From: Neomesorhizobium albiziae | GTDB taxonomy: Bacteria > Pseudomonadota > Alphaproteobacteria > Rhizobiales > Rhizobiaceae | Direction of reading: 5' to 3' | Length of the DNA stretch: 64,000 nt | NCBI RefSeq assembly: GCF_900114255.1 | Contig: NZ_FOSL01000011.1 | Span: 62,001 to 126,000, forward strand | Shown: positions 29,505-39,154 of the stretch, piece by piece | How positions within the stretch are numbered: position 1 is the first letter of the stretch | How the letters are laid out: every line of letters starts with the position of its first letter | Notes under the pieces: generated by a model | Seen by the model: only the letters and a program-made list of their open reading frames with translations | Told to the model about the DNA's origin: nothing | Databases searched by the model: none | Translations under genes and position numbers: made by a program

Positions 29505-31901
29505 TTACTGCCCCACTTCCACGACTACCTCCTCCAAGGTCCCCTGGAAGTTGAACGGTGGGGTATAATCGTAAGTCACCGGAGTGCCCGTGTCAGAGCC
29601 GATATCCTGATTTTCGGACAGCGAGTATTTGAACGGGGTGGTCTTTTCGATCTTTCCAATGCCAAGCTGTTGGCCATCGGCGGAGAGTTTCACGGTGCCC
29701 CCCTTGCCCGTCTCCTTTCCACCCTCGTACGAGAACTCCATTTTGAGTTCGTGTTCGCCAGATGGCACGGGGCCGGTGCTTTCGACCGAATAGTGTTCCA
29801 CGTCGATGTAGTTGTGAGCGGCCACGAGCTTGCCCTCTTTCAGATAGAGTGCCCAGCCGCCGGTATTGCCGCCCTGAGTGAAAATCATCCCGCTGGCATT
29901 GTCGTCGATCCGGACTTTAGCAGAGATGGAAAACGACTTGTTCTTCAAGTCTGGCGCAGATGCTTCTGGAAGCCCGGCTAGCGCAACCGGGTAGACGAAC
30001 GTCGATCTCCCCGCAGCAAGGTTCGGCTTACCTGTTAACTCAGAGCTAAAACGCTCTGCTCCGCGCCAATCGAGCGGCAGCGCCTTGTTTGCCGAAGCCT
30101 GTGCCCACCAAAGGGTAGTCAGTTCGGCAAGTTTCGCAGGCTCCTTCTCAGCAAGATCATTTGCTTGCGTGAAATCTTCGTCGAGGTTGTAGAGTTCCCA
30201 CTTCGCAGTCAATGGATCAAATTCACCGCGTTCAGGCTGCCATGGCTCGAAAGAGAGTGACGCAGCCCACCAACCGTCCTTGTACATGCCACGGTTGACC
30301 AACATCTCGAAGTACTGACTGGTGCGGAACTCAGGTGCATCGGCCTTCTCGAGAGCCTGCAGGAAGCTGCGGCCTTGGATTGGCGTCTGTTCGGTTCCGT
30401 TCACACTTCGCGGCTCTTCGACGCCCGCCGCGGCGAGGATAGTCGGCGCTACGTCGATCACATGCGTGAACTGGCTGCGGACCTCGCCACCATGCTGGAA
30501 CCGGGCGGGCCATTTCACGATCATCGGGTTGCGGGTACCGCCGAGATGGCTCCCGACCTGTTTCGCCCATTTGAAAGGCGTATCCATGGCGTGCGCCCAT
30601 GCCGCTGGAAAATGGTTGAAGTGCTTCTCCGTCCCGATTTCGTCGATCCGGTCCAGCATCTCGTCCGTTTTCATGAGATACGCGTTGAAGAAGGCGTTCT
30701 CATTTAGCGTGCCATCGAATCCGCCCTCCGCTGACGACCCGTTGTCACCAACGATGTAGATGATCATGGTGTTTTCGGCATCGGGCATAGTTTTGACGAA
30801 ATCGAGAACCCGACCCACCTCGTGGTCCACTTGATTTCCGTAGGCCGCGAAGACTTCCATCATGCGGCTGTAGAGCCGTTTCTGATCCTCGGTGAGCGTG
30901 TTCCATGCGGGGAGACTCTGTGGGCGTTCTGTCAGCACCGAGTTCTGCGGGATGACACCCATCTTCTTCTGCCGCTCAAAAGTTTGCTCGCGATAGGCGT
31001 CCCAGCCCATGTCGAACTGACCTTTGAACTTGTCGATAAGTTCCTTCGGGGCTTGGTGCGGCGCATGCGTTGCTGCCGGAGCGTAGTAGATGAACCAAGG
31101 CTTCTCGGGCTGGATTGCCTCCGCCCCTTGGAGCCAGTTGATCGTTTGATCCGCTAGGTCGACGCTCAGATAGTAGTCTTGTGCAGTTGGCGTGCCGAGT
31201 GGCGTCTGGTTTTGGTAGAGATAGGGTCGTATCTGGCTGGTGTCGCCGGCCATGAATCCGTAGAAGAAGTCAAAGCCCAGGCCGTTCGGCCAGTGGTCAA
31301 ACGGCCCCATCGGACTGGTCTCATAGATAGGCGTATTGTGGTTTTTGCCGAACCAGGCAGTGACGTAGCCGTTCTGGTGCAGGATTTCTGCGACCGTCGC
31401 GGTGTCCTTGGGAATGATCCCCGTGTAGCCATCGAATCCAGTCGCAACTTCGGTAATGTTCCCGGTGCCAGCGACATGATGGTTGCGACCAGTGAGAAGC
31501 GCAGCACGCGAAGGCGAACACACCGCCGTTGTGTGGAAGCGGTTAAAGAGCAAACCTTCTTTGGCCAGTTCCTCCATCTTCGGCGCCGGCACACCACCGC
31601 CGGTCACCGAGAATTGGCCGAAGCCGACGTCGTCGAGGAGAATGAGCAAGACATTCGGTGCCCCTGCCGGAGCCTTTTGTGGGGCGGGAAACTCCGCCGG
31701 ATCGGAATCCAGATAGCTCGTCCCAACGTTCCCTCGATACTTTTGCTCTGCGTAGGGCAAAACCGCCTGACCACGTTGCGTAACCGCGGCGTCCTGGGCA
31801 ATTGCTGCACTACAACTTGTAGCAACTAAAATTGAAACACTGAGCGCTAGGGTTTTTCTAGCCGATCCAAAAACGCTGCTGCTGCCGGAGTGGAATCTCA
31901 T
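29505..31901 (-). CDS. Secreted arylsulfatase (Cys-type sulfatase)
   Basis: 798-residue hydrolase of sulfate esters. Signal peptide 1-36 (ALSVSILVATSCSAAIAQ) implies periplasmic export. The catalytic signature is VCSPSRAALLTGR with Cys128 in C-x-P-S-R, the residue converted to formylglycine; metal-site aspartates in LILLDDVGFG (90-91) and VGDNGSS are present. After the sulfatase domain comes a C-terminal beta-rich region (about 650-798), as in large alkaline-phosphatase-superfamily arylsulfatases. GAGGAG precedes the ATG at 31901. Base composition is visibly less GC-rich than the neighbours. No formylglycine-generating enzyme gene is in the window. Confidence 0.93.
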   Translation of the reverse strand: MRFHSGSSSVFGSARKTLALSVSILVATSCSAAIAQDAAVTQRGQAVLPYAEQKYRGNVGTSYLDSDPAEFPAPQKAPAGAPNVLLILLDDVGFGQFSVTGGGVPAPKMEELAKEGLLFNRFHTTAVCSPSRAALLTGRNHHVAGTGNITEVATGFDGYTGIIPKDTATVAEILHQNGYVTAWFGKNHNTPIYETSPMGPFDHWPNGLGFDFFYGFMAGDTSQIRPYLYQNQTPLGTPTAQDYYLSVDLADQTINWLQGAEAIQPEKPWFIYYAPAATHAPHQAPKELIDKFKGQFDMGWDAYREQTFERQKKMGVIPQNSVLTERPQSLPAWNTLTEDQKRLYSRMMEVFAAYGNQVDHEVGRVLDFVKTMPDAENTMIIYIVGDNGSSAEGGFDGTLNENAFFNAYLMKTDEMLDRIDEIGTEKHFNHFPAAWAHAMDTPFKWAKQVGSHLGGTRNPMIVKWPARFQHGGEVRSQFTHVIDVAPTILAAAGVEEPRSVNGTEQTPIQGRSFLQALEKADAPEFRTSQYFEMLVNRGMYKDGWWAASLSFEPWQPERGEFDPLTAKWELYNLDEDFTQANDLAEKEPAKLAELTTLWWAQASANKALPLDWRGAERFSSELTGKPNLAAGRSTFVYPVALAGLPEASAPDLKNKSFSISAKVRIDDNASGMIFTQGGNTGGWALYLKEGKLVAAHNYIDVEHYSVESTGPVPSGEHELKMEFSYEGGKETGKGGTVKLSADGQQLGIGKIEKTTPFKYSLSENQDIGSDTGTPVTYDYTPPFNFQGTLEEVVVEVGQ

Positions 31902-32203
31902 GCTTGGCTCCTCGCGGATTCTCTGCCGTTGCGTCCGCTGGGGAGTTGAACCAACGGCGATCCAATCATGCGATTTTGCTTCCTCGCAGATCATCGGGCG
32001 TTGCCCTATTTCGGGATGGGAAGATTCCCGATCCCTTCCGGGGTTTCTGCGCGCTTTTTTGGGTCATCAGCTTTGGCGTGGGATCACGCGCGTCAGTGGA
32101 CACTATCGGGACAAAAAAAAGCGGCTGTACCCGAAAATGTACCCGTTTTTACTTTTTGGCCATTAGGCCCTGTCACAATTGTCTTGTAAATTATTGATTT
32201 TGT
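31902..32203. other. Space between sulfatase and tRNA-Lys
   Basis: 302 bases, comparatively AT-rich, with no supported gene. Next to the tRNA 3' end are two GTACCCG repeats (TGTACCCG at 32127 and 32140 region) and T/A-runs; such sequence is often found beside integrase attachment sites at tRNA genes, but no integrase or duplicated tRNA end is present. It also carries the sulfatase leader. Confidence 0.4.
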
Positions 32204-32279
32204 TGGTGAGCGCGCAGGGATTCGAACCCTGGACCTACTGATTAAAAGTCAGTTGCTCTACCGGCTGAGCTACGCGCTC
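32204..32279 (-). tRNA. tRNA-Lys (anticodon TTT)
   Basis: 76 nt including an encoded CCA. Acceptor arms GAGCGCG/CGCGCTC pair perfectly, followed by discriminator A; D-arm GCTC...GAGC, anticodon arm CTGAC-TTTTAAT-CAG with anticodon TTT, and T-arm CAGGG-TTCGAAT-CCCTG are all intact. Confidence 0.97.
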
Positions 32280-32505
32280 CCGTGGGCCGGCAAAACCGCC
32301 CCGGAAATTGCGGCGGAACATAGGGAGACAGGCGGGGCCGGTCAACCCGAAAAACATCGTGCCCGCCGCTCTTTCCAAGCGGGCTCGCACGCTATGCCCG
32401 CCGGCTCGATCTGTCCCCTTCCCGGGGCGATGCCAGGCTCGCCTTTGGGAACCAAATATGCTTTCCATTCGTTGCGGGGAATACAACTTTAACGAGGATA
32501 CCAAG

Positions 32506-33006
32506 ATGAAGAAGCTGTTGTCGGGGCTATGCACGGCGGCGCTGGCGCTTTCACTCACCGCCACCAGCCTCCTACCGGTCAATGCAGCGCCAGTCATGGC
32601 GCCGCGCACGACGTCGGCGACAACCGATGTCTGGGATATCCAGTACCGACGGTATCCGCGTCGAGGCGAGTTTCGTCCCGCCTATCGTGGCGAATTCCGC
32701 CGTCCGGCCTATCGTGGCAATTGCTACGGGTGCTTCAACCGCCGCGGTAACATCTACTACTACAACGGCTATCGCGGCTATCGCGACTACCGTCCGGGCT
32801 ACCGCGTATACAACGGCTGGTGGTTCCCGGCGGGTGCCTTTGTCGCTGGCGCGATCATCGGCGGAGCGCTTGCCGCGCCTCCTGCCGTCAGCAGCGGCAA
32901 CGCGCATGTGCGCTGGTGCTACGACCGCTACCGGTCGTATCGGGCTTCCGACAACACCTATCAGCCTTACAACGGCCCGCGCCAGCAGTGCATTTCACCC
33001 TACTGA
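32506..33006 (+). CDS. BA14K family secreted protein
   Basis: 166 residues with signal peptide (ALALSLTATSLLPVNA), a middle rich in R, Y and G (repeated YRG and GYR units), one hydrophobic segment (PAGAFVAGAIIGGALAAP) and the C-terminal BA14K signature CYDRYRSYRASDNTYQPYNG followed by a final Cys. BA14K is a Brucella immunoreactive, lectin-like protein family found throughout Rhizobiales; its cellular role is unclear. The ATG at 32506 has an AGGA site; upstream frame extension overlaps the tRNA leader and is not expected. A terminator follows. Confidence 0.88.
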   Translation: MKKLLSGLCTAALALSLTATSLLPVNAAPVMAPRTTSATTDVWDIQYRRYPRRGEFRPAYRGEFRRPAYRGNCYGCFNRRGNIYYYNGYRGYRDYRPGYRVYNGWWFPAGAFVAGAIIGGALAAPPAVSSGNAHVRWCYDRYRSYRASDNTYQPYNGPRQQCISPY

Positions 33007-33030
33007 CGATCGCTTTGCGACAGTCAGAAG

Positions 33031-33058
33031 AAACCTGCGCTGAAAGGCGCGGGTTTTT
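33031..33058 (+). terminator. Rho-independent terminator of the BA14K gene
   Basis: Stem AAACCTGCGC/GCGCGGGTTT (one G-T pair) with loop TGAAAG and a short T-run, 24 bases after the stop codon. Confidence 0.8.
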
Positions 33059-33074
33059 CACGTCGCCGTTGGTC

Positions 33075-33123
33075 AGAGCATGATCCCGAAAATGGAAACC
33101 GATTTTCGGGTAAAATCATGCGC
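33075..33123. repeat. Intergenic palindrome AGAGCATGATCCCGAAAA type
   Basis: Long imperfect hairpin: AGCATGAT pairs with ATCATGCG and CCCGAAAAT pairs with ATTTTCGGG around GGAAACC. This is the style of abundant extragenic palindromes in Rhizobiales. It lies directly beside the TA-type repeat at the glpK 3' end. Confidence 0.7.
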
Positions 33124-33129
33124 TAGCGT

Positions 33130-33179
33130 GGTGTGTTGGGATTCAGGTCAGGCCAGCATCACCTGATCAACACACCCTA
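33130..33179. repeat. Short copy of the GGGTGTGT palindromic repeat at the glpK 3' end
   Basis: Perfect outer arms GGTGTGTTG/CAACACACC (33130-33138 and 33168-33176) and inner arms TCAGGT/ACCTGA. It ends CACACCCTA, and the CTA is the reverse complement of the glpK TAG stop. Confidence 0.75.
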
Positions 33180-34667
33180 TTTCGAAAGCGTTCGCCGAAC
33201 CGCATCCTGCCAGCCCTTCAGCTTGCGCGTCCGCATTGCAGGCTCCATGGCGGATTTGAACCGGCGGTCCAGCGCCCAGGCCTTGGAAAAATCCCTGGCC
33301 TTCGGCCACACGCCGGCTTTCGAGCCGGCAAGCCATGCGGCCCCGAGCGCGGTCGTCTCCAGGATGGTCGGCCGGTCGACCGGCGCGTCGAGAATGTCGG
33401 CCAGCCGCTGCATGGTCCAGTCGGAGGCTACCATGCCGCCATCGACCCGCAGCACGGTCTTTCCGTTGCCGCTCTTCCAGTCCTTCCGCATCGCATCCAG
33501 AAGATCGCGGGTCTGGAAGGCGACCGCTTCGAGGGCAGCGCGCGCGAACTCGGCCGGACCGGAATTGCGGGTCAGTCCGAAAATCGCGCCGCGCGCGTCG
33601 GCGTCCCAGTGCGGCGCGCCAAGGCCGACGAAGGCCGGCACCAGATAAACCTCCTGCGTGTCGTCGGCCTGCGCAGCGAGTTCGCCGCTGTGCTCGGCCT
33701 TGCCGATCATCTTGGCGCCGTCGCGCAGCCACTGAACGGCGGCGCCCGCAATGAAGATCGAACCTTCCAGCGCATAGGTTGTCTTGCCGTTCAGCCGGTA
33801 GGCGATCGTCGTCAGCAGCCGGTTCTTCGAGCGGACCAGGTCGCTGCCGGTGTTGAGGATGGCGAAGCAGCCGGTACCGTAGGTCGATTTCATCATGCCG
33901 GGCTCGAAGCAGGCCTGGCCGATGGTCGCCGCCTGCTGGTCGCCAGCGACGCCGAGAATTCTTATGCCCGCGCCGAACAGTTTTTCCTCAGTGATTCCAA
34001 AATCATCGGCGCAATCCTTCACCTCTGGCAGCAGCGTTGACGGAATGCGCAATATTTTCAGCAGCTCGGCATCCCAGGCATTCTCCTGGATGTTGTAGAC
34101 AAGCGTGCGCGACGCGTTGGTGGCGTCGGTAGCGTGAACCCGCCCCCCGGTCAGCCGCCATATCAGGAAACTGTCGATCGTGCCGGCCAGCAATTCGCCC
34201 TTCTCGGCGCGCTTCCTTGCGCCTTTCACATTGTCGAGCAGCCAGGCGATCTTGGTGCCCGAAAAATACGGGTCGAGCAGCAGCCCGGTTTTTCTCGTGA
34301 ATTTCGCTTCAAGCCCTTGCTTCTTCAGCTTTGCGCACAAGGCCGCGGTGCGGCGATCCTGCCAGACGATGGCGTTATGAATCGGCTTGCCCGTCGCCCT
34401 GTCCCAGATCACCACCGTCTCGCGCTGATTGGTGATGCCGATCGCTGAAATGTCGGCCGCGGTGACGTCCGCCTTCTTCAGGGCGGCCTTGCAGGTGACA
34501 AGCACGCTCTCCCAAATCTCCTCCGGGTCGTGTTCGACCCAGCCGGACGCCGGATAAAACTGCGTGAACTCCTTCTGCCCGGTCCCAACGGGCTTCATCG
34601 CGCCGTCGAACACGATGGCGCGCGAAGAGGTAGTTCCCTGGTCGATCGCCAGAACAAAGCCGGACAT
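33177..34667 (-). CDS. glpK: Glycerol kinase
   Basis: Phosphorylates glycerol to glycerol-3-phosphate. 496 residues of the FGGY kinase family with [14 protein letters not shown] at the N-terminus, [16 protein letters not shown], and the C-terminal [17 protein letters not shown] segment. It lies 233 bp downstream of glpV, separated by a repeat, on the same strand as the transporter and GlpD, so it completes the local route from glycerol to dihydroxyacetone phosphate. Confidence 0.97.
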   Translation of the reverse strand: MSGFVLAIDQGTTSSRAIVFDGAMKPVGTGQKEFTQFYPASGWVEHDPEEIWESVLVTCKAALKKADVTAADISAIGITNQRETVVIWDRATGKPIHNAIVWQDRRTAALCAKLKKQGLEAKFTRKTGLLLDPYFSGTKIAWLLDNVKGARKRAEKGELLAGTIDSFLIWRLTGGRVHATDATNASRTLVYNIQENAWDAELLKILRIPSTLLPEVKDCADDFGITEEKLFGAGIRILGVAGDQQAATIGQACFEPGMMKSTYGTGCFAILNTGSDLVRSKNRLLTTIAYRLNGKTTYALEGSIFIAGAAVQWLRDGAKMIGKAEHSGELAAQADDTQEVYLVPAFVGLGAPHWDADARGAIFGLTRNSGPAEFARAALEAVAFQTRDLLDAMRKDWKSGNGKTVLRVDGGMVASDWTMQRLADILDAPVDRPTILETTALGAAWLAGSKAGVWPKARDFSKAWALDRRFKSAMEPAMRTRKLKGWQDAVRRTLSK

Positions 34668-34776
34668 GAAGCCTCCCTCGGCTGTGATATGAAGAAGGGA
34701 GCCGGTGTAACCCGCCTCCCCTCGATTTCAACAGGCAGAACGCCGAAAACGCTCCCGGGGCTGTTTTGATAACTCG

Positions 34777-34879
34777 CTGCGGTGAGTCAAATGCCGGTGG
34801 TTTCGAGAACCGGAGCGCAGCGTACTTTTAGTACGTGAGCACCGGAAGCGCAGAAAACGCCGTCAGTTGGCCACCGCAG
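34777..34879. repeat. Repeat with the GAACCGGAGC palindromic module between glpV and glpK
   Basis: Outer arms CTGCGGTG/CACCGCAG enclose the same internal module as the element at 7.6 kb (34801-34855), nearly identical base for base. Immediately beyond, the glpV gene ends AAG-TAA-GGGGCGTGTTTG, which resembles the TAGGGYGTGT junctions of the other copies. Confidence 0.65.
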
Positions 34880-34900
34880 TAGAGTTTGCAAACACGCCCC

Positions 34901-36625
34901 TTACTTTTGCCAGCTCTTCACCAGTTCGTCATAGTTGATGGTGATCGCCTTGTCCTTCTCCGGCTCGATCTTGAGCTGCGGTGCAAGGTTGCCCTTCGAG
35001 ACGGCATCCTTGTTCCAGTATTCGAGATCATGCTCTTCGGCCATCTTCGGGCCGATATCGCCCTGCACGCCGGCCCGCTCGAGACGCTCCATCACCTTTT
35101 CCTGCTCGGCGCAGAGCGAATCCATCGCCTCCTGCGCGGTCTTGGCGCCCGACGACGCGTCGCCGATCGCCTGCCACCAGAGCTGAGCAAGCTTCGGATA
35201 GTCCGGGATGTTCGTACCGGTCGGCGACCACTGCACACGGGCCGGCGAACGGTAGAACTCGATCAGGCCGCCGAGTTTCGGAGCGCGATCGGTGAAGCTC
35301 TTGTGGTCGATGGTCGACTGACGGATCAGCGTCAGGCCGACATGGCTCTTCTTCACGTCGACGGTCTTGGAGGTGACGAACTGCGCGTAGAGCCAGGCAG
35401 CCTTGGCCCGATCGTCGGGCGTCGACTTCATCAGCGTCCAAGAGCCCACGTCCTGGTAGCCGAGCTTCATGCCGTCCTTCCAGTAGACGCCGTGCGGGCT
35501 CGGAGCGAAGCGCCATTTCGGCGTACCGTCCTCGTTCACGACCGGCAGGCCTTCCTTCACGAAATCGGCGGTGAAGGCCGTATACGTGAACATCTGCTGG
35601 GCGATCTCGCCCTGCGACGGCACCGGCCCGGATTCAGAGAAGGTCATGCCCTGGGCCTGCTGCGGCGCATAGGCCTTTAGCCAGTCGAGATACTTCTGGA
35701 TGGCGTAGACGGAGGCCGGGCCGTTGGTGTCGCCGCCGCGCGCCACGCAGGAACCGACAGGACGCGAATTCTCGTCGACCTTGATGCCCCATTCGTCGAC
35801 GGGCAGACCGTTCGGGATGCCCTTGTCGCCATTGCCGGCCATCGACAGCCAGGCGTCGGTGAACCGCCAGCCGAGCGACGGGTCCTTCTTGCCGTAGTCC
35901 ATGTGGCCGTAGACCTTCTTGCCGTCGATCTCGCGGCCGGTGAAGAACTCGGCGATGTCCTCGTAGGCCGACCAGTTGACCGGCACGCCGAGATCGTAGC
36001 CGTACTTCGCCTTGAAGTCGGCCTTGTTCTTCTCGTCGTTGAACCAGTCGTAGCGGAACCAGTAGAGGTTCGCGAACTGCTGGTCGGGGAGCTGGTAGAG
36101 CTTCTTGTCCGGCGCGGTGGTGAACGACGTGCCGATGAAGTCGGCGAGATCGAGGTTCGGATTGGTGACATCCTTGCCCTCGTTGGCCATCCAGTCGGTC
36201 AGGTTGCGCACCTGCTGGTAGCGCCAGTGCGTGCCGATCAGGTCGGAATCGTTCACCCAGGCGTCATAGAGGTTTTCGCCCGTCTGCATCTGGGTCTGGA
36301 TCTTCTCCACCACGTCACCTTCCTGGATCAGGTCGTGGGTGAGCTTGATGCCGGTGATGGCCGAGAAGGCAGGCGCCAGCACTTCCGATTCGTAGGAGTG
36401 GGTGGTGATGGTTTCCGACACCACCTTGATTTCCATGCCGGCGAAAGGCTTCGCGGCATCGACGAACCACTGCATTTCGGCTTCCTGTGCGGCGCGGTCG
36501 AGCGTCGACATGTCGCCGATTTCCTTGTCAAGGAACGCCTTCGCCTCGTCCATCCCGGCATATGCCTGGCTGGAGCAAAGCATGAGTGCGAGAATGCTTG
36601 TTGATGTTAGTATTTGCCGTCGCAT
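34901..36625 (-). CDS. glpV: Glycerol ABC transporter substrate-binding protein GlpV
   Basis: Periplasmic binding protein of 574 residues, signal peptide ending SSQAYAG at about residue 24. Large family-1 type receptor with WFVDAAKPFAGMEIKVVSET near the mature start. Its position at the end of glpS-glpT-glpP-glpQ-glpU matches the rhizobial glycerol importer. GGAGG lies six bases before the ATG at 36625; the longer open frame upstream runs back over glpU and is rejected. A 74-bp gap to glpU may allow differential expression. Confidence 0.9.
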   Translation of the reverse strand: MRRQILTSTSILALMLCSSQAYAGMDEAKAFLDKEIGDMSTLDRAAQEAEMQWFVDAAKPFAGMEIKVVSETITTHSYESEVLAPAFSAITGIKLTHDLIQEGDVVEKIQTQMQTGENLYDAWVNDSDLIGTHWRYQQVRNLTDWMANEGKDVTNPNLDLADFIGTSFTTAPDKKLYQLPDQQFANLYWFRYDWFNDEKNKADFKAKYGYDLGVPVNWSAYEDIAEFFTGREIDGKKVYGHMDYGKKDPSLGWRFTDAWLSMAGNGDKGIPNGLPVDEWGIKVDENSRPVGSCVARGGDTNGPASVYAIQKYLDWLKAYAPQQAQGMTFSESGPVPSQGEIAQQMFTYTAFTADFVKEGLPVVNEDGTPKWRFAPSPHGVYWKDGMKLGYQDVGSWTLMKSTPDDRAKAAWLYAQFVTSKTVDVKKSHVGLTLIRQSTIDHKSFTDRAPKLGGLIEFYRSPARVQWSPTGTNIPDYPKLAQLWWQAIGDASSGAKTAQEAMDSLCAEQEKVMERLERAGVQGDIGPKMAEEHDLEYWNKDAVSKGNLAPQLKIEPEKDKAITINYDELVKSWQK

Positions 36626-36699
36626 GAGTTTCCTCCCAAAGGTTGCAAGTGCGATTTGGGGCGGCCGCCGGCACGCGGTCGTCCCAACAGTTTCCCCCT

Positions 36700-36981
36700 C
36701 TATACGTAGCGGAACACGCCGATGGCGTAGACCACGGAGAGAGCGAGAGCCCACCACAGGCTGGGTCCGACAAGACCCAGCCAAGCGAGATGGATGTAGG
36801 CGCTGCCAAGCAGCGAAACGAAGAGACGGTCGCCGCGCGTCGTTTCGAAGCGCAGGATGCCGACGCGGGGATTTCCGCCAGGCGAGACATATTCCCACAC
36901 TGCCATGCCAACGAGCAGCGCAAAGATCGTCGCGAAGAAGATCGCGGTCGGCAGCGTCCATGCCATCCAGGAAAGGTTCAT
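36700..36981 (-). CDS. glpU: DUF2160 small membrane protein GlpU
   Basis: 93 residues with two to three membrane segments: about 9-30 (LPTAIFFATIFALLVGMAVW), 55-75 and 74-91. DUF2160 proteins are a regular accessory part of the rhizobial glycerol transporter locus; the biochemical role is not known. It begins four bases after the preceding small gene, within the operon. Confidence 0.88.
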   Translation of the reverse strand: MNLSWMAWTLPTAIFFATIFALLVGMAVWEYVSPGGNPRVGILRFETTRGDRLFVSLLGSAYIHLAWLGLVGPSLWWALALSVVYAIGVFRYV

Positions 36982-36985
36982 GGCT

Positions 36986-37365
36986 TCAGCACCCGCATCC
37001 TTCCTTGTCGTCCTTCGGGTCCGGACAGGTCAGTTCCTGCCGGGGAAAGCCGATCGATGAATTTTCGAATTCAGCGCGGAAGCCGCCATTGGCCCAGCAC
37101 CATTTGCCTTTGCCCAGAACGTTGTGAAGCGCATCGCAAGTCTTGCCGAGATCGAGCGTTTCGATGCCCTCGACGACCTTCGAGTTGACGCCGGCCTCGA
37201 CAAAACGGGCGACCGGGTATTGCGACTTCAGCTGGTAACCCGAACTGTTGCAGACCAGCGACCATTTGTGGTTGTCGCCGACATATCGGAACTCCTCCGG
37301 CTCGGCATCGGCCAAGGCCGGCGCGGCGCCGAGCACAACGGTGAGCGTTGCCAGGACGTACCTCA

Positions 37366-37366
<1 letters not shown>
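36986..37366 (-). CDS. Cys-rich secreted protein inside the glycerol operon, unknown function
   Basis: 126 residues: signal peptide MRYVLATLTVVLGAAPALADA, then a mature domain of about 105 residues with six cysteines (LVCNSS, GKTCDAL, GKWCWANGG, ELTCPDP, GCGC). The spacing suggests three disulfides. The ATG overlaps the glpQ stop by one base (TGATG) and glpU follows four bases after its stop, so it is translated as part of the transporter operon. I do not recognise the family. A periplasmic helper or accessory binding component for glycerol uptake is an inference from position only. Confidence 0.8.
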
Positions 37367-38283
<917 letters not shown>

Positions 38284-38285
38284 GC

Positions 38286-39152
38286 TCAGCGCTCCGCGTC
38301 ATAGTTGGTCATGACGGTGTAGAACACCCACGACAGCAGCAGCACGATCAGGAAGTAGACGATCGACATCGCGGCCGCCGGTCCGAGGTCGAACTGACCA
38401 AGCGCGATCTTGACCAAATCGATCGACAGGAACGTCGTCGAATTGCCGGGGCCGCCGCCGGTCACCACGAAGGGCTCGGTGTAGATCATGAAGCTATCCA
38501 TGAAGCGCAACAGCACGGCGATCAGCAGCACCCGGTTCATCTTCGGCAGCTGGATGTAGCGAAACACCGCCCAGCGCGAGGCGCCGTCGATCTTGGCTGC
38601 CTGGTAATAGGCTTCGGGGATCGACACGAGCCCGGCGTAGCAGAGGAGCACGACAAGGCTCGTCCAGTGCCAGATATCCATGATGATGACCGTGACCCAG
38701 GCGTCGATCGGATCACGAACGTAGTTGTAGTCGATGCCGATCGCGTTGACGTAGTAGCCGAGCAGGCCGATGTCGCTGCGTCCGAACACCTGCCAGATGG
38801 TGCCGACGACATTCCACGGTATGAGCAGCGGCAGCGCCATCAGCACCAAGCAGACCGGCACGCCCCAGCCCGACCGCGGCATGTTTAGCGCCACGAAAAT
38901 GCCGAGCGGCACTTCGATAGCCAGGATGATGGCGGAGAAGATGAGGTTGCGGCCCATCGCTTGCCAGAAGCGGTCGGAATGCAGGATTTCCTCGAACCAT
39001 TCGGTGCCTGCCCAGAAGAACTGGTTGTTGCCGAAGGTGTCCTGCACCGAATAGTTCACCACCGTCATCAACGGGATGAGCGCCGAGAACGCCACCAGCA
39101 CCAGCACCGGCAGCACCATGAACCAGGCTTTGTTGTTCCAGGTTCTGTCCAT
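38286..39152 (-). CDS. glpP: Glycerol ABC transporter permease GlpP
   Basis: Inner-membrane permease of the MalF/UgpA type, 288 residues, six membrane segments and the coupling segment PEAYYQAAKIDGASRWAVF. Forms the translocation channel with GlpQ. Only two bases separate it from glpT upstream and glpQ downstream, so translation is coupled throughout. Confidence 0.92.
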   Translation of the reverse strand: MDRTWNNKAWFMVLPVLVLVAFSALIPLMTVVNYSVQDTFGNNQFFWAGTEWFEEILHSDRFWQAMGRNLIFSAIILAIEVPLGIFVALNMPRSGWGVPVCLVLMALPLLIPWNVVGTIWQVFGRSDIGLLGYYVNAIGIDYNYVRDPIDAWVTVIIMDIWHWTSLVVLLCYAGLVSIPEAYYQAAKIDGASRWAVFRYIQLPKMNRVLLIAVLLRFMDSFMIYTEPFVVTGGGPGNSTTFLSIDLVKIALGQFDLGPAAAMSIVYFLIVLLLSWVFYTVMTNYDAER

Positions 39153-39154
39153 GG

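Noticed and set aside
31935-31965. tRNA-like T-arm (GTTGGTTCAA... on the minus strand) near the sulfatase leader
   Set aside because: The loop is one base too long and no acceptor or anticodon arm can be built; chance resemblance.
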